A DNA stretch of 64,000 nucleotides from Roseateles noduli (GCA_002205125.1 NIOE01000002.1:744001-808000); one strand, 5' to 3'; positions 36,290 through 47,864 are shown, counted from the first letter of the stretch. The notes: generated by a model from the letters alone, not told the origin. Made by a program: numbers and translations.

Positions 36290-38506
36290 ATGTCCGTCCG
36301 CCCTGACTCGTCCCTCCTGCTGACGCCCCTGTCGTCGGCCCTGAAATCGCTGCTGGGCGCCAGCCTGGCCGTCGGCGCCGCCGGCGTGATGGCTCAGGCC
36401 GCGCAGGCGCCTGAGGCTCCGGCCAAGGCCGCTTCCGCTGCCTCGACGTCGGCGACCTCGGCGAACACCGCGCTGAACAAGGTCACCGTCCAGGGCAAGG
36501 CCGAGCGTCAGAAGGCCGGACTGGGATCGCGAGGCGGCGTCGGCATCCTGGGCTCGCAGGACGCGATGGACATCCCGTTCAGCACGCTGAACTACACCGA
36601 GCAGCTGATGCGCGACCAGCAGTCGCGCACCCTGGCCGACGTGCTGCAGAACGACGCCTCGGTGCGCGTGATGACGGCCGCGCAGGGCTTCGGCGAGGAC
36701 TTCCAGATCCGCGGCTTCGCCGTGCCCAGCGGCGACGTGGGCTTCAACGGCCTGTTCGGTCTCGCGTCGGCCAACCGCATGCCGGCGGAAGTCATGGAGC
36801 GCGTCGAAGTCCTGAAGGGCCCGAACGCCATGGTCAACGGCATGCCGCCCGGCGGCAGCGTCGGCGGCAGCATCAACGTGATCCCCAAGCGCGCCGCCGA
36901 TCTGAATCTGACACGCGTAACCACCAGCTTCTCCAGCGGCGACCAGCTCGGCGTGGCGGTCGACGTGGGCCGCCGCTTCGGCGAGAAGAAGGAGTGGGGC
37001 GTCCGCTTCAACGGCAGCTACCGCGACGGCGAGGCCAGCATCGACGACGGCAACGCGCGTCAGCGCTTCGCCGCGCTGGCGCTGGACTTCCGCGGCACGC
37101 AACTGCGCTGGACCACGGACGTCTTCAAGCAGCACGAGAACATCCGCGGCTTCCGCTCGCAGCCGGCCTTCGTGACCGGCCTGACGCGCCTGCCCAAGAC
37201 GCCCGATCCGCGCAAGAACATCTACGGCCCCGACGCCGCGCTGGCGATCGACGACGAGATGTTCGCGACCAAGCTGGAGTACGACGTCAGCGACCGCGTG
37301 ACCGTCTGGGCCGGCGCCGGCTGGCGCGACAGCTGGTCCATGCAGGACTTCCCGACCGCGAGCACGCGCGCCGACGCCAACGGCGACTTCCGCCTGATCG
37401 GCGCCTGGTACGACGCCTACTTCAAGACCAAGAGCGCCGACGCCGGCGCCCGGGCCCGCTTCGAGACGGCCGGCATCGGCCACTCGGTCTCGGTCGGCAT
37501 CAGCCGGCTGGAACAGGAGACCGGGTTCTTCTACCTGGCCAATCCGACCACGACCTCGGTGCCGTCCAACATCTACAACCCGGTGCCCATGCCCGCGGTG
37601 ATCGGGGTGCGCGGCACGCCGACGAAGTCCTCGGACACGCGCCTCTCCGGCGTGGCGATCGCCGACACGCTGTCCTTCCTGAACGAGCGCCTGCTCGTCA
37701 CCGTCGGCCTGCGCGATCAGACCGCCGAGCTCACCGCCTATCCCAAGACGGCGACCAACTACTACAACAAGAGCAACCTCTCGCGCCTGGGCGGCGTCGT
37801 CTTCAAGGCGACCGAGGACCTGTCGGTCTACGCCAACTACGCCGAAGGCCTGACGCGCGGCGCGATCGCGCCGACGAATGCCACGATCGTCAACCCGGGC
37901 GAGGTGCTGCCGCCCTTCGTCTCCAAGCAGATCGAGGCGGGCGTGAAGAAGGACTGGGGCAGCTTCCTGACCTCGCTCAGCGTCTACCAGATCAAGAAGG
38001 CGAACTCGATCAACGTGCCCGTGCCCGGCACGAGCCTGTTCCGCTTCGCGGCGGACGGCGAGCAGCGCAATCGCGGCGTGGAGCTGTCGGCGCAGGGCGA
38101 GATCATCCGCAGCGTCCGCTGGCTGGCCAGCGCGTCCTACACCGACGCCAAGCAGCAGCGCACCGCCGGCGGCGCCTTCGACGGCAAGGACGCCACCGGC
38201 GTGGCCGACAAGACCGCGAGCATCGGCGCGGACTGGGACGTGCCGTACCTGCCGGGCCTGGGCATCAATGGCCGCGTGATCTACACGTCCTCGGGCTGGA
38301 TCGACAACGCCAACACGCTGGCCGTGCCCGCGTGGACGCGTGCCGACATCGGCGCCCGCTACACCACGAAGATCGCCGGCGTGCCGACGGTCCTGCGCGC
38401 CAACATCGACAACGTCTTCGACCGCCACTACTGGCTGCTCAGCGGCTCGTACGCGACCGTGGCCACGGGCCGCACGGTGGTGCTGTCGGCGTCCTTCGAC
38501 TTCTGA
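36290..38506 (+). CDS. TonB-dependent siderophore receptor
   Basis: A 738-residue outer-membrane transporter: signal peptide with cleavage near VMA-QAAQ, an Ala-rich stretch, a plug domain (about 60-210) with SRTLADVLQNDASV, DFQIRGF and ERVEVLKGPNAM, and a 22-strand barrel ending in Phe (SASFDF). It should import a ferric siderophore with TonB energy. The receptor heads a four-gene downstream iron-related operon. The substrate type (catecholate or hydroxamate) is not decidable from sequence. Confidence 0.93.
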   Translation: MSVRPDSSLLLTPLSSALKSLLGASLAVGAAGVMAQAAQAPEAPAKAASAASTSATSANTALNKVTVQGKAERQKAGLGSRGGVGILGSQDAMDIPFSTLNYTEQLMRDQQSRTLADVLQNDASVRVMTAAQGFGEDFQIRGFAVPSGDVGFNGLFGLASANRMPAEVMERVEVLKGPNAMVNGMPPGGSVGGSINVIPKRAADLNLTRVTTSFSSGDQLGVAVDVGRRFGEKKEWGVRFNGSYRDGEASIDDGNARQRFAALALDFRGTQLRWTTDVFKQHENIRGFRSQPAFVTGLTRLPKTPDPRKNIYGPDAALAIDDEMFATKLEYDVSDRVTVWAGAGWRDSWSMQDFPTASTRADANGDFRLIGAWYDAYFKTKSADAGARARFETAGIGHSVSVGISRLEQETGFFYLANPTTTSVPSNIYNPVPMPAVIGVRGTPTKSSDTRLSGVAIADTLSFLNERLLVTVGLRDQTAELTAYPKTATNYYNKSNLSRLGGVVFKATEDLSVYANYAEGLTRGAIAPTNATIVNPGEVLPPFVSKQIEAGVKKDWGSFLTSLSVYQIKKANSINVPVPGTSLFRFAADGEQRNRGVELSAQGEIIRSVRWLASASYTDAKQQRTAGGAFDGKDATGVADKTASIGADWDVPYLPGLGINGRVIYTSSGWIDNANTLAVPAWTRADIGARYTTKIAGVPTVLRANIDNVFDRHYWLLSGSYATVATGRTVVLSASFDF

Positions 38507-38553
38507 TTCCTCGCTGTCATCCCGTTCATCATCCGAGTCCCCCAGGAGACCTC

Positions 38554-39318
38554 ATGAACAAGAGCTTCCGTCCGTCGCTGTCGCTGTCCTCGCGACTGTC
38601 CGTGCTGTCGCTGCTGCTGGCCGCGGCCGGCGCCGCGCAGGCGCACCAGATCTGGATCGAGCAGCCCGCCGGCGCCAACGAGCGCGCCGTGGTGCGCTTC
38701 GGTGAATTCGGCGAGAACCTGCGCGAAGCCTCGCCGGGCCTGCTGGACAAGTTCGGCCAGGTGCGCGCGATCCGCCTGGACGGCAAGGGCGAGCAGCCGG
38801 TCGACGCGGTCAAGGGCAAGGACGGCTACGCGCTGCCATTCCGCGCCGAGGCCGGCGAGTCGCTGCTGGCCGAGGACGCGTCCTATCCGCTCTACAGCTT
38901 CAAGCAAGGCGACAAGCAGGTGACGAACTGGTACCGCCCGGCCGCGCGCCTGGTGACCGGCAGCGCCGCGCTGGCGCCCAAGCTGACGCTGGACGTGGTG
39001 CCGGCGGGCCAGCCGGGCCAGTTCAAGGTCTTCTTCCGCGGCCAGCCGCTGCCCAAGGCCAAGGTGTCGCTGGTGACGCAGTCGGGCTGGGCCAAGGAGG
39101 CCCATTCGGACGAGCAGGGCCTGGTGCGCTTCGACCTGCCGTGGAAGGGCCAGTACGTGGCCGAGGTCGCGCACAACGACAAGACCGCCGGCGAGCGCCA
39201 GGGCCCCAAGGGCGCCGAGAAGTACGACGGCGTGAACTACGTGACCTCGCTGACCGTGCTGAAGGCCGACGGCGTCGAGCCGATCGCGGCCGGCCCGGCG
39301 GCCACGCCGAACAAGTGA
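38554..39318 (+). CDS. DUF4198 domain-containing exported protein
   Basis: A 254-residue protein with a signal peptide (LSLLLAAAGAAQA) and then HQIWIEQPAG, the DUF4198 start. Beta-rich segments follow, with SGWAKEAHSDEQGLVRFDLPWKGQYV near residues 179-204 and a Pro/Ala end. DUF4198 proteins are periplasmic and often sit next to TonB receptors and PepSY proteins in metal uptake clusters; the mechanism is not established. It starts 47 bases after the receptor gene with a CCAGGAG site. Confidence 0.85.
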   Translation: MNKSFRPSLSLSSRLSVLSLLLAAAGAAQAHQIWIEQPAGANERAVVRFGEFGENLREASPGLLDKFGQVRAIRLDGKGEQPVDAVKGKDGYALPFRAEAGESLLAEDASYPLYSFKQGDKQVTNWYRPAARLVTGSAALAPKLTLDVVPAGQPGQFKVFFRGQPLPKAKVSLVTQSGWAKEAHSDEQGLVRFDLPWKGQYVAEVAHNDKTAGERQGPKGAEKYDGVNYVTSLTVLKADGVEPIAAGPAATPNK

Positions 39319-39338
39319 GCCGGGGGAGGAGCGCCGCG

Positions 39339-39686
39339 ATGAACGCCGTCAGCGCCCCGTCGGGCCGCGCATCCCGGGTCGCCGTCGCGGCGACACGCGT
39401 CCTGGGCGTGCTGCCACTGCTCTCGCGCATCGTCGCGGCGATAGGCGGCGGCTACGTGCTGGCCGCGCTGCTCAGCGTCGCGGTGCTCGCGCTGCCGGTG
39501 AGCCGGCCGCAGGCCGTCATCGGCGGCATGCTCGGCAGCTTCGCCGTCTATGCCGGCGCGGTCGTCTGGGTCTTCGCGGTGCGCAGCGCCACGCGGGCCT
39601 GGGTCGGCCTGATCGTCGCCGCGTTGCCTCTCCTGCCTTTCGCCTGGTCCGTCTGGACCGCCGCAGCACCCGCCGCTTCGCCATGA
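39339..39686 (+). CDS. DUF3649 domain-containing small membrane protein
   Basis: A 115-residue protein with three hydrophobic segments (residues about 37-55, 64-83 and 89-105), consistent with an integral inner-membrane protein. It has LPVSRPQAVIGGMLGSFAVYAGAVVW, the DUF3649 signature region. Preceded by GGGGGAGGAG and overlapping the next gene by four bases (ATGA). Probably an accessory subunit of the PepSY membrane reductase. Confidence 0.8.
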   Translation: MNAVSAPSGRASRVAVAATRVLGVLPLLSRIVAAIGGGYVLAALLSVAVLALPVSRPQAVIGGMLGSFAVYAGAVVWVFAVRSATRAWVGLIVAALPLLPFAWSVWTAAAPAASP

Positions 39687-41440
39687 CCGACGACGTTTCC
39701 ACCGACGCCACTTCCGGCAAGACCGCGCCCCAAGCGCGCGGCATCCGGCAGACGATGTCGGACCTGCACATCTGGACCGGCCTGCTGCTGGGCTGGTTCC
39801 TCTTCGCGATGTTCCTCACCGGGACCGTCAGCTACTTCAAGGAAGAGCTGTCGCAGTGGATGCGGCCCGAGATCGCGCACCAGGCCGTGACGCCCGAGCC
39901 AGCCGTCGTGGCCGGCCGCATCGCGCAGGAGCTGGAGACGCTGGCCGAAGGCACCTCGCAGTGGAGCCTGCGCCTGACCGACGACCGCCACAGCGTGGCC
40001 GATGCCTTCTGGCGCCTGCCGGCCAAGGAGGGCGCGCGGCGCGCGTTCAAGTCGGCGGTCTTCGATCCGCAGACCGGCGAGAAGGTGGTCAACGCGCGCG
40101 AGACCCTGGGCGGCGAGTTCTTCTACCGCTTCCATTTCCAGTTCCACTACATGCCGGTGCTGTGGGGCCGCTGGCTCGCGGGACTGGCGGCGATGTTCAT
40201 GCTGGTGGCCATCGTCAGCGGCGTGATCACGCACAAGAAGATCTTCACCGACTTCTTCACCTTCCGCTGGGGCAAGGGCCAGCGTTCGTGGCTGGACGCG
40301 CACAACGCGCTGTCGGTGTTCGGGCTGCCCTTCCACCTGATGATCACGTACACCGGCCTGGTGACGCTGATGGCGCTCTACATGCCCTGGGGCGAGCAGG
40401 CCGGCATCAATTCGCCGGCGTTGAAAAAGCAGCTGACTTCCGAACTCAGCGCCTTCATCCAGCCCGGCAAGCCGTCGGGCGACAAGGCGCCGCTGGCGTC
40501 CGTCGAGGCGATGGTGCGCGAGGCCGAAAGCCGTTGGGGCGCGGGCAACGTGGCGCGCGTCACCGCGACGAATCCGGGCGACGCCGCGGCGCGCGTGGCG
40601 ATCACGCGCGGCGAGGGCGGACGCGTGTCGATGAGTCCGCAGTACCTGCTGTTCGACGGCGTCTCCGGCAAGCTGCTCGAGGACCGCAGCGGCGTCGGCG
40701 CCGCGGCCGAGACGCGCGGCGTGATGTACGGGCTGCACCTGGGCCGCTTCGGCGACGACGCGACGCGCTGGCTGTACTTCATCGTCAGCCTCGCGGGCAC
40801 GGCGATGGTCGGCAGCGGGCTGGTGATGTGGACGGTCAAGCGCCGCCAGAAGCTGCCCGATCCCGACAGGCCGTACATCGGCTTCATGGTGGTGGAGCGG
40901 CTGAACATCGCCGCCATCGCGGGCCTGCCGCTGGCGATGAGCGGCATGCTGTGGGCCAACCGGCTGCTGCCGCTGGGCCTGGACAAGCGCGCGGAGTGGG
41001 AAGTCCACGTGATGTTCATCGTCTGGGCGGTGACCTTGCTGCATGCGCTGGTCCGGCCGCCGAAGCGCGCCTGGATCGAGCTGTTCTGGCTGGGCGCCGC
41101 CTCGCTGGCGCTGCTGCCGGTGGGCAACGCGCTGACGACGGGCCGTCCGCTGTGGCACAGCATCGCCCAGGGCGACTGGACTTTCGCGGCCGTCGAGCTG
41201 ATGTTCTGGGCCTTCGCGGCGCTGCTGGCCTACCTGGCGATCCGCACGGCGCGCCATGTGCCCAAGGGCAGGCCGGTGCCGAAGGCGAAACGCTCCGCGT
41301 CGCCTGTAGCGTCCGCGCAGGACGGGATGCCAGCCAACGCGGCGGTGAGGGCGCCCGTCAAGGCGTCGAGGATGCCTCCGCCGCCGCCCTCCGGCGAAGC
41401 CGGCATGGCGCTGCGCTCGGGCGGGGAGGGCGCGCGATGA
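39683..41440 (+). CDS. PepSY-associated membrane protein, putative iron reductase (PiuB-like)
   Basis: A 585-residue inner-membrane protein with several membrane segments (HIWTGLLLGWFLFAMFLTG, LAGLAAMFMLVAIVSGVITHKK, HNALSVFGLPFHLMITYTGLV and C-terminal helices). Conserved histidines in the first helix and in FHLM and LHLGRFGDD fit PepSY/FMN-heme type ferric-reductase-like proteins. It is coupled to DUF3649 upstream and DUF3325 downstream and should act on iron released after TonB-dependent uptake. Specific chemistry is not proven. Confidence 0.85.
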   Translation: MTDDVSTDATSGKTAPQARGIRQTMSDLHIWTGLLLGWFLFAMFLTGTVSYFKEELSQWMRPEIAHQAVTPEPAVVAGRIAQELETLAEGTSQWSLRLTDDRHSVADAFWRLPAKEGARRAFKSAVFDPQTGEKVVNARETLGGEFFYRFHFQFHYMPVLWGRWLAGLAAMFMLVAIVSGVITHKKIFTDFFTFRWGKGQRSWLDAHNALSVFGLPFHLMITYTGLVTLMALYMPWGEQAGINSPALKKQLTSELSAFIQPGKPSGDKAPLASVEAMVREAESRWGAGNVARVTATNPGDAAARVAITRGEGGRVSMSPQYLLFDGVSGKLLEDRSGVGAAAETRGVMYGLHLGRFGDDATRWLYFIVSLAGTAMVGSGLVMWTVKRRQKLPDPDRPYIGFMVVERLNIAAIAGLPLAMSGMLWANRLLPLGLDKRAEWEVHVMFIVWAVTLLHALVRPPKRAWIELFWLGAASLALLPVGNALTTGRPLWHSIAQGDWTFAAVELMFWAFAALLAYLAIRTARHVPKGRPVPKAKRSASPVASAQDGMPANAAVRAPVKASRMPPPPPSGEAGMALRSGGEGAR

Positions 41441-41730
41441 TGCACGTCTTCAGCCTGCTGATCTGCGTGGCGGCCTTCGCGGCGCTCGCGATGGCGACGG
41501 ACCGGGCGCAATCGGACATCCTCGGCCGCGAGTTGCCGGCTTCCCAGTCGAAGGCGCTGCGCAGCGCCGGCTGGGCGCTCTTGCTGGCGAGCCTGGCGCT
41601 CGTCGTGTCCGTGCAGGGCTGGGGCGTGGGCCTGGTCAGCTACAGCGGCCACACCAGCTTCGCGGCGGGCGTCGTGTTCGTCGCCCTGATCGTGCATCAG
41701 CGGCGCAAGGACACCCGGCGCCGGGGCTGA
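41437..41730 (+). CDS. DUF3325 domain-containing membrane protein
   Basis: A 97-residue membrane protein with three hydrophobic segments and the HTSFAAGVVFVALIVHQRR ending characteristic of DUF3325. Its start overlaps the PepSY gene stop by four bases. It is the last gene of the receptor operon, with no obvious terminator directly after it. Confidence 0.8.
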   Translation: MMHVFSLLICVAAFAALAMATDRAQSDILGRELPASQSKALRSAGWALLLASLALVVSVQGWGVGLVSYSGHTSFAAGVVFVALIVHQRRKDTRRRG

Positions 41731-41880
41731 GTCCTCTCTGGGGGGCGATGGCGCGACCGCGCCATGGCTCTTCCGGGGTGTGCGGGAATCCCATCCCTCT
41801 GTAGTCCTTCGCCTGACCCGCTGTCGGCCAGCGTCCCCACCCCGGCTGGGGGCCGGCCAGCCTCGAAAAACGGTCACCCG

Positions 41881-41898
41881 TGACTCATCATTGAGTCA
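41881..41898. promoter_or_regulatory. Inverted repeat upstream of receiver gene
   Basis: TGACTCA-tcat-TGAGTCA is a perfect 7-bp inverted repeat ending 17 bases before the ATG of the receiver gene and overlapping the likely promoter or leader. It has the size of a dimeric regulator operator. The regulator is unknown. Confidence 0.5.
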
Positions 41899-41915
41899 TA
41901 CCAGGGAGACAAAAA

Positions 41916-42293
41916 ATGAAGGTTGCACTGATCGAGGACAACGCGCTGCTGCGTCGACTGATGGTCTCGCGTCTGCAGTCCGAAGCGTCCATTACCGTGG
42001 TGGGCCAGGCCTCCAGCGAGAACGCCGCGATCAGCACGATCGCGCTGAGCGCGCCGGACGTGGTGCTGGTGGACCTGAGCATCGACGGCGGTTCCGGCCT
42101 GGGCGTGATCGAACGCCTGCGCGCCGCGCGCTTCCGCGGACGCATCCTGGTGCTGAGCTCGGAAGACCGCGCGGCCTACGAAGCCCGCGTGATGTCCTGC
42201 GGCGCGGACGGCTTCTACGACAAGGCCTGCGACTTCGAACGCCTGGTCGGCGAGCTCTGCACGCTGTCCAACAGCGCGTGGATGGCGGACTGA
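41916..42293 (+). CDS. Single-domain response regulator (orphan receiver)
   Basis: A 125-residue CheY-like receiver without an output domain: acidic pocket Glu7/Asp8 (LIEDN), phosphoacceptor Asp53 (VLVDLS), Ser81/82 and Lys103 (FYDKAC). It therefore keeps the key residues and should be phosphorylated. No kinase gene adjoins it; neighbours are the iron operon upstream and the convergent copper genes downstream. GGGAGACAAAAAATG is a good ribosome-binding region. Confidence 0.88.
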   Translation: MKVALIEDNALLRRLMVSRLQSEASITVVGQASSENAAISTIALSAPDVVLVDLSIDGGSGLGVIERLRAARFRGRILVLSSEDRAAYEARVMSCGADGFYDKACDFERLVGELCTLSNSAWMAD

Positions 42294-42321
42294 GCCGCCA
42301 TCCTTCCAGACGGAAGCTTCG

Positions 42322-42810
42322 TCAGTGCGCGTGGTCGCCGTGACCACCGCCCTTGTCGTCCTTCGCCGGCATCGCCGCATTGAGCGCGCGCACCGGCGCC
42401 TTCACCTCGACGGTCTGGCGCGCGCCGCTGCGATCCTCGAAGGTCAGCGTCAGCGGCACCTGATCGCCGGCCTTCACCTGCGCGGGCAGGTCCAGGAACA
42501 TCAGGTGGAAGCCGCCGGGCTTGAGCTCCACGGTCTTGCCCGCCGGCAGCTCGATCGCCGGGATCTGGCGCATGCGCATCACGTTGTCCTGCATCGCCAT
42601 CTCGTGCACCTCAGCCTTGGGCGTCAGCGGCGTCGTGACGCCCACGAGTCTGGTGTCCTTGGCGGCGGTCAGCTTCATGAACGCACCAGTGGCCTTCTGC
42701 TGCGGCACGGTGGCGCGCACCCAGGCGTCGTCGACCTTCACCTGGGCGTGGGCGATGGAGGCGAACAGCGAGCCTGCGACGAGCAGCAGCGTGTGGATCT
42801 TGGAAGTCAT
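42322..42810 (-). CDS. Periplasmic copper chaperone PCu(A)C
   Basis: A 162-residue protein with a signal peptide ending IAHA-Q and the exact copper-binding pattern H-X10-M-X21-H-X-M: His69, Met80, His102, Met104. A His-rich C-terminus (GGHGDHAH) adds possible metal ligands. PCuAC delivers Cu(I) to the CuA site of cytochrome oxidase, working with SCO. It lies 61 bases after the SCO gene. Confidence 0.93.
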   Translation of the reverse strand: MTSKIHTLLLVAGSLFASIAHAQVKVDDAWVRATVPQQKATGAFMKLTAAKDTRLVGVTTPLTPKAEVHEMAMQDNVMRMRQIPAIELPAGKTVELKPGGFHLMFLDLPAQVKAGDQVPLTLTFEDRSGARQTVEVKAPVRALNAAMPAKDDKGGGHGDHAH

Positions 42811-42871
42811 GTCGATTCTCCGGAAACGTGTGGATGGGATTTGAGAAGGAGCGCGGCCGTTGGTCGGCGCC

Positions 42872-43480
42872 TCATGCCTTGAGCAGCTGCCGCACGTCCC
42901 CGGCGAGGTCGGCGGCGCTCATCTCGTGCTTGATGGCCAGGCGCACCTTGCCGTTGCGGTCGAACACGGTGCTCAGCGTCGAGTGATCCATCGTGTAGCT
43001 GCTGCCCGTGGGCACCTTGCCGTAATAGACCTTGAACTCCCTGGCGACGGCGGCGGTGCCCGCGAGGTCGCTGTAGAGCCCGAGGAAGCTCGGGTTGAAC
43101 GCGGCGGTGTAGGCCGCGAGCACCGGCGCGGTGTCGCGCTCGGGGTCGATGGTCACGAAGAGGACCTGGAAGTCCTTCGCATCCTCGCCCAGCATCTGAT
43201 GCACGGCGGCGGCGCGCGTGAGCGCGGTGGGGCAGACATCGGGGCATTGCGTGAAGCCGAAGAAGATCATCACGACCTTGCCGCGGAAATCGGCCAGCCG
43301 ATGCGGGCGGCCGTCCGCGCCCTGGAGCGCGAAGTCGCTCGCGTAGCTCACGAGCGAGAGATCGATGCCGTGGAAGGTCGGGGAGGGCTTGCAGGCCGTC
43401 AGCGGCAGCAGGCAGGTGGCGATGGTGAGGGCACGGCGGCGCGCGTCGGGCGCGCGTGGTGCGAGGGAAAGGTGTCGCAT
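42872..43480 (-). CDS. SCO1/SenC family copper chaperone (lipoprotein)
   Basis: A 202-residue thioredoxin-fold protein with a lipobox (LTAC, Cys30), the copper-binding CPDVC pair (Cys79 and Cys83) and the distant ligand His166 in YTMDHS. SCO proteins mature the CuA site of cytochrome c oxidase. It stands between DUF2946 upstream and PCu(A)C downstream, a copper-handling trio. The lipobox cysteine indicates membrane anchoring in the periplasm. Confidence 0.93.
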   Translation of the reverse strand: MRHLSLAPRAPDARRRALTIATCLLPLTACKPSPTFHGIDLSLVSYASDFALQGADGRPHRLADFRGKVVMIFFGFTQCPDVCPTALTRAAAVHQMLGEDAKDFQVLFVTIDPERDTAPVLAAYTAAFNPSFLGLYSDLAGTAAVAREFKVYYGKVPTGSSYTMDHSTLSTVFDRNGKVRLAIKHEMSAADLAGDVRQLLKA

Positions 43481-43620
43481 GATCGAGAAGGCGTGGACCG
43501 ACCGTGGCGCGCCGGGCGCACGCGCGCATGAGCGCCAGCGCGCGCGAGGGCGAACAGGTCAGTCGGAAAGTGCTTCGCTTCCGGAACGGAGCGAAGTGCG
43601 CATCAGCCGCGAGGCGGCGA

Positions 43621-44016
43621 TCAGGCGACGGCGGGAGGTCCGCGGGCGAGCGCAGGCGCCCAGGCGAAGAGCGGGCGCGGCGCGGTGAAGAACAGCTGCG
43701 GATGCTCGAACTTCAACGCATCGGGCGGCGTCCATTGCACGGTGGCGGGCGGGAGGTCCGGCGCGCCATGGTGGATGGCGCAATACGGGCAGTTCATCGA
43801 CGAGTTCATCAGCGATGAGCCCTCACGGCTCGTGTCGGCGTTGCCGGCGGCGTCGATCACCACGAGCTTGGCGCCGGTCGCGGAACAGATCTCCGCGAAG
43901 GTGTTGCCCTGATGGACCAGCATCGCATGCGACAACGACGGCAGCATCGCCGCGAGCAGGAACGTGAAACTCACGAGCCATGCCCAGCGCCTGGTCGAGG
44001 TCCGCGTCGGATGCAT
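43621..44016 (-). CDS. DUF2946 domain-containing protein
   Basis: A 131-residue protein with an N-terminal basic stretch, one membrane/signal segment (WLVSFTFLLAAMLPSLSHA), and then MNCPYCAIHHGAPDLP with the CPYC metal-like motif of DUF2946. The rest is Pro/Ala rich. The family travels with copper genes (SCO, PCuAC, TonB receptors), and the CxxC-HH motif suggests metal binding. Start ATG at 44016; an open frame extends to 44106. Confidence 0.8.
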   Translation of the reverse strand: MHPTRTSTRRWAWLVSFTFLLAAMLPSLSHAMLVHQGNTFAEICSATGAKLVVIDAAGNADTSREGSSLMNSSMNCPYCAIHHGAPDLPPATVQWTPPDALKFEHPQLFFTAPRPLFAWAPALARGPPAVA

Positions 44017-44318
44017 GCGGGGAATTCTATGACGGGACGCCACCGGCGCGCCGGGCAGACAAGACCCGACCCTCGTCGACGAGGTGCCTGCGGCGCTCGC
44101 GTCCACCCCTGCGCAGCACAGCGTACGGGCGTCCGGGCAATGTGCGGCATCGAACTTAGCGTGACTGCATCGCGAACATCCGCGATTCCTGCGTCGCGCG
44201 GCTCTCCCGCTGCGCGCAGGAAATCACAGCGCGGTCGGCGCTCTGCCTTCAATTGATCCACGCGCCGCCGATGATGGTCAGTTGGGGTGCGTTCGCGCAT
44301 TCACGATAAAAAAATGAG
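44017..44318. other. Intergenic region upstream of the envelope-signalling operon
   Basis: About 300 bases without a gene between divergent transcription units. Close to its right end TTGGGG (44282-44287) and GATAAA (44305-44310) are spaced 17 bases apart and could form a sigma-70 promoter for the barrel gene, with a very short leader before the GTG at 44319. Nothing else is recognised. Confidence 0.35.
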
Positions 44319-45679
44319 GTGACCTTGAGTTCCCGACAAACAAGATTCTTCGCTCGTTGTGGAAAGGCCGGCCTGCGGCATCTCGCCCTGGTCGCCTCGA
44401 TCGCCTGCTGCAGCACGGGTCTCCTGGCCAAGGACGCCTTGCTCGACCAGGCCTCGTCGCTGCTCGCGCGCCGTGAGGCCGCTGCCGCGTATGCGCTGCT
44501 GGTGACTGCGGAAGCCAGCCGCGCCGGCGACCCCGACTTCGACTATCTCCTCGGCATCGCCGCGTTGGACGCCGGTCATGTGACGCGCGCCATCTTTGCG
44601 CTGGAGCGCGCCGTGGACGCGCGCCCGGACGATCGGCTCGCGCGGGCCGAACTGGGCCGGGCCTACCTGGCTGCCGGCGATGCCGGACGGGCGCGTGAGC
44701 AACTGCTGCTCGCGCGCGCCGGCCACACGCCGCCCGAGGCCGCCGCCGCCATCGATCGCGTGCTGGGCGTGGTCGACCAGGTCGTCCCGCGGCGTGGGAC
44801 GCGGGTGTCCGGCTATGTGGAAGTCGGCGCCGGCCATGACAGCAACGTCAACAGCGCGACCAACCAGGGGGAATTCGCGATCCCCGCGTTCGGCGGCATC
44901 CTCTTCCAGACCGCGCCGGAGAACCGACGTCAGGGGGCACTCTTCGGAAGCGTCGCGGCCGGCGCGCTCGCCGAGCTGCCGCTGGCGACGGACTGGAACC
45001 TCATGGTCGCCGCCAACCTCCGCCACACGGCCAATCGCGACGTCCACGACATGGACACGGTGCTGGCCGACGCGACCGCCGGCGTCCGCCACACGGCGGG
45101 CTCCCAGAGCCAGACCCTCGCGCTGCAGGCCGGCTCCGCCCGCGTCGGATCGCGGCGCTACCGCGATGTCGGCGGCGTGACCGCGCAGTGGCAGTCGCAG
45201 TTCGACGAAAACTTCCAGGGCAGTCTCTTCGGCCAGTGGTCGCGTCAGGACTTCCCCGGCGAGGTCGGCCGCGACAACGACCGGTCGGTGCTGGGACTGG
45301 GTCTGGCGCGCAGCTTCGGCGGCGGCGCGACGCTCGTGTACGGCAGCGCCTACGTCGCGCGGGAAGACACCGACGCCGACTTCGCGTCCTTCGGGCATCG
45401 CGGGCGCGGCGTGCGGATCGGCGTTGAACGGGGCCTGACCGACAAGCTCGATCTGGTCGGCGACGTGCAATTCGAAGATCGACGCTACGGCGGCGAGGAG
45501 CCTTTCTTCGACACCGCCCGGCGCGACCGGCAGAAGGACGTGTCCGCCGGTCTGCGCTACCGGGTCGCCGACCGGTGGGAACTCACCGGCCAGCTGCGCT
45601 TCACGCGCGCGGCTTCCAACGTGGTCCTCTACGACTACGTGCGCACGACCTTCCAGATCATCCTCCACAGGAGCTTCCC

Positions 45680-45683
<4 letters not shown>
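44319..45683 (+). CDS. Outer-membrane barrel with TPR-like N-terminus (Slam/DUF560-like)
   Basis: A 454-residue exported protein starting with GTG. Signal-like N-terminus ([15 protein letters not shown]), then TPR-type helices (residues about 38-150: [37 protein letters not shown]), then a beta-barrel region with [19 protein letters not shown], repeated aromatic strands and a final ILHRSFP. This resembles surface lipoprotein assembly modifiers that help proteins reach the cell surface. The stop overlaps the FecR-domain gene start (ATGA), so its partner is likely that protein. Confidence 0.75.
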
Positions 45684-47860
<2,177 letters not shown>

Positions 47861-47864
47861 ACCG

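Noticed and set aside
36266-38428. A 720-codon minus-strand frame opposite the TonB receptor
   Set aside because: The receptor frame has a signal peptide, plug motifs and terminal Phe; the antisense frame is Arg/Val/Asp-rich without motifs.
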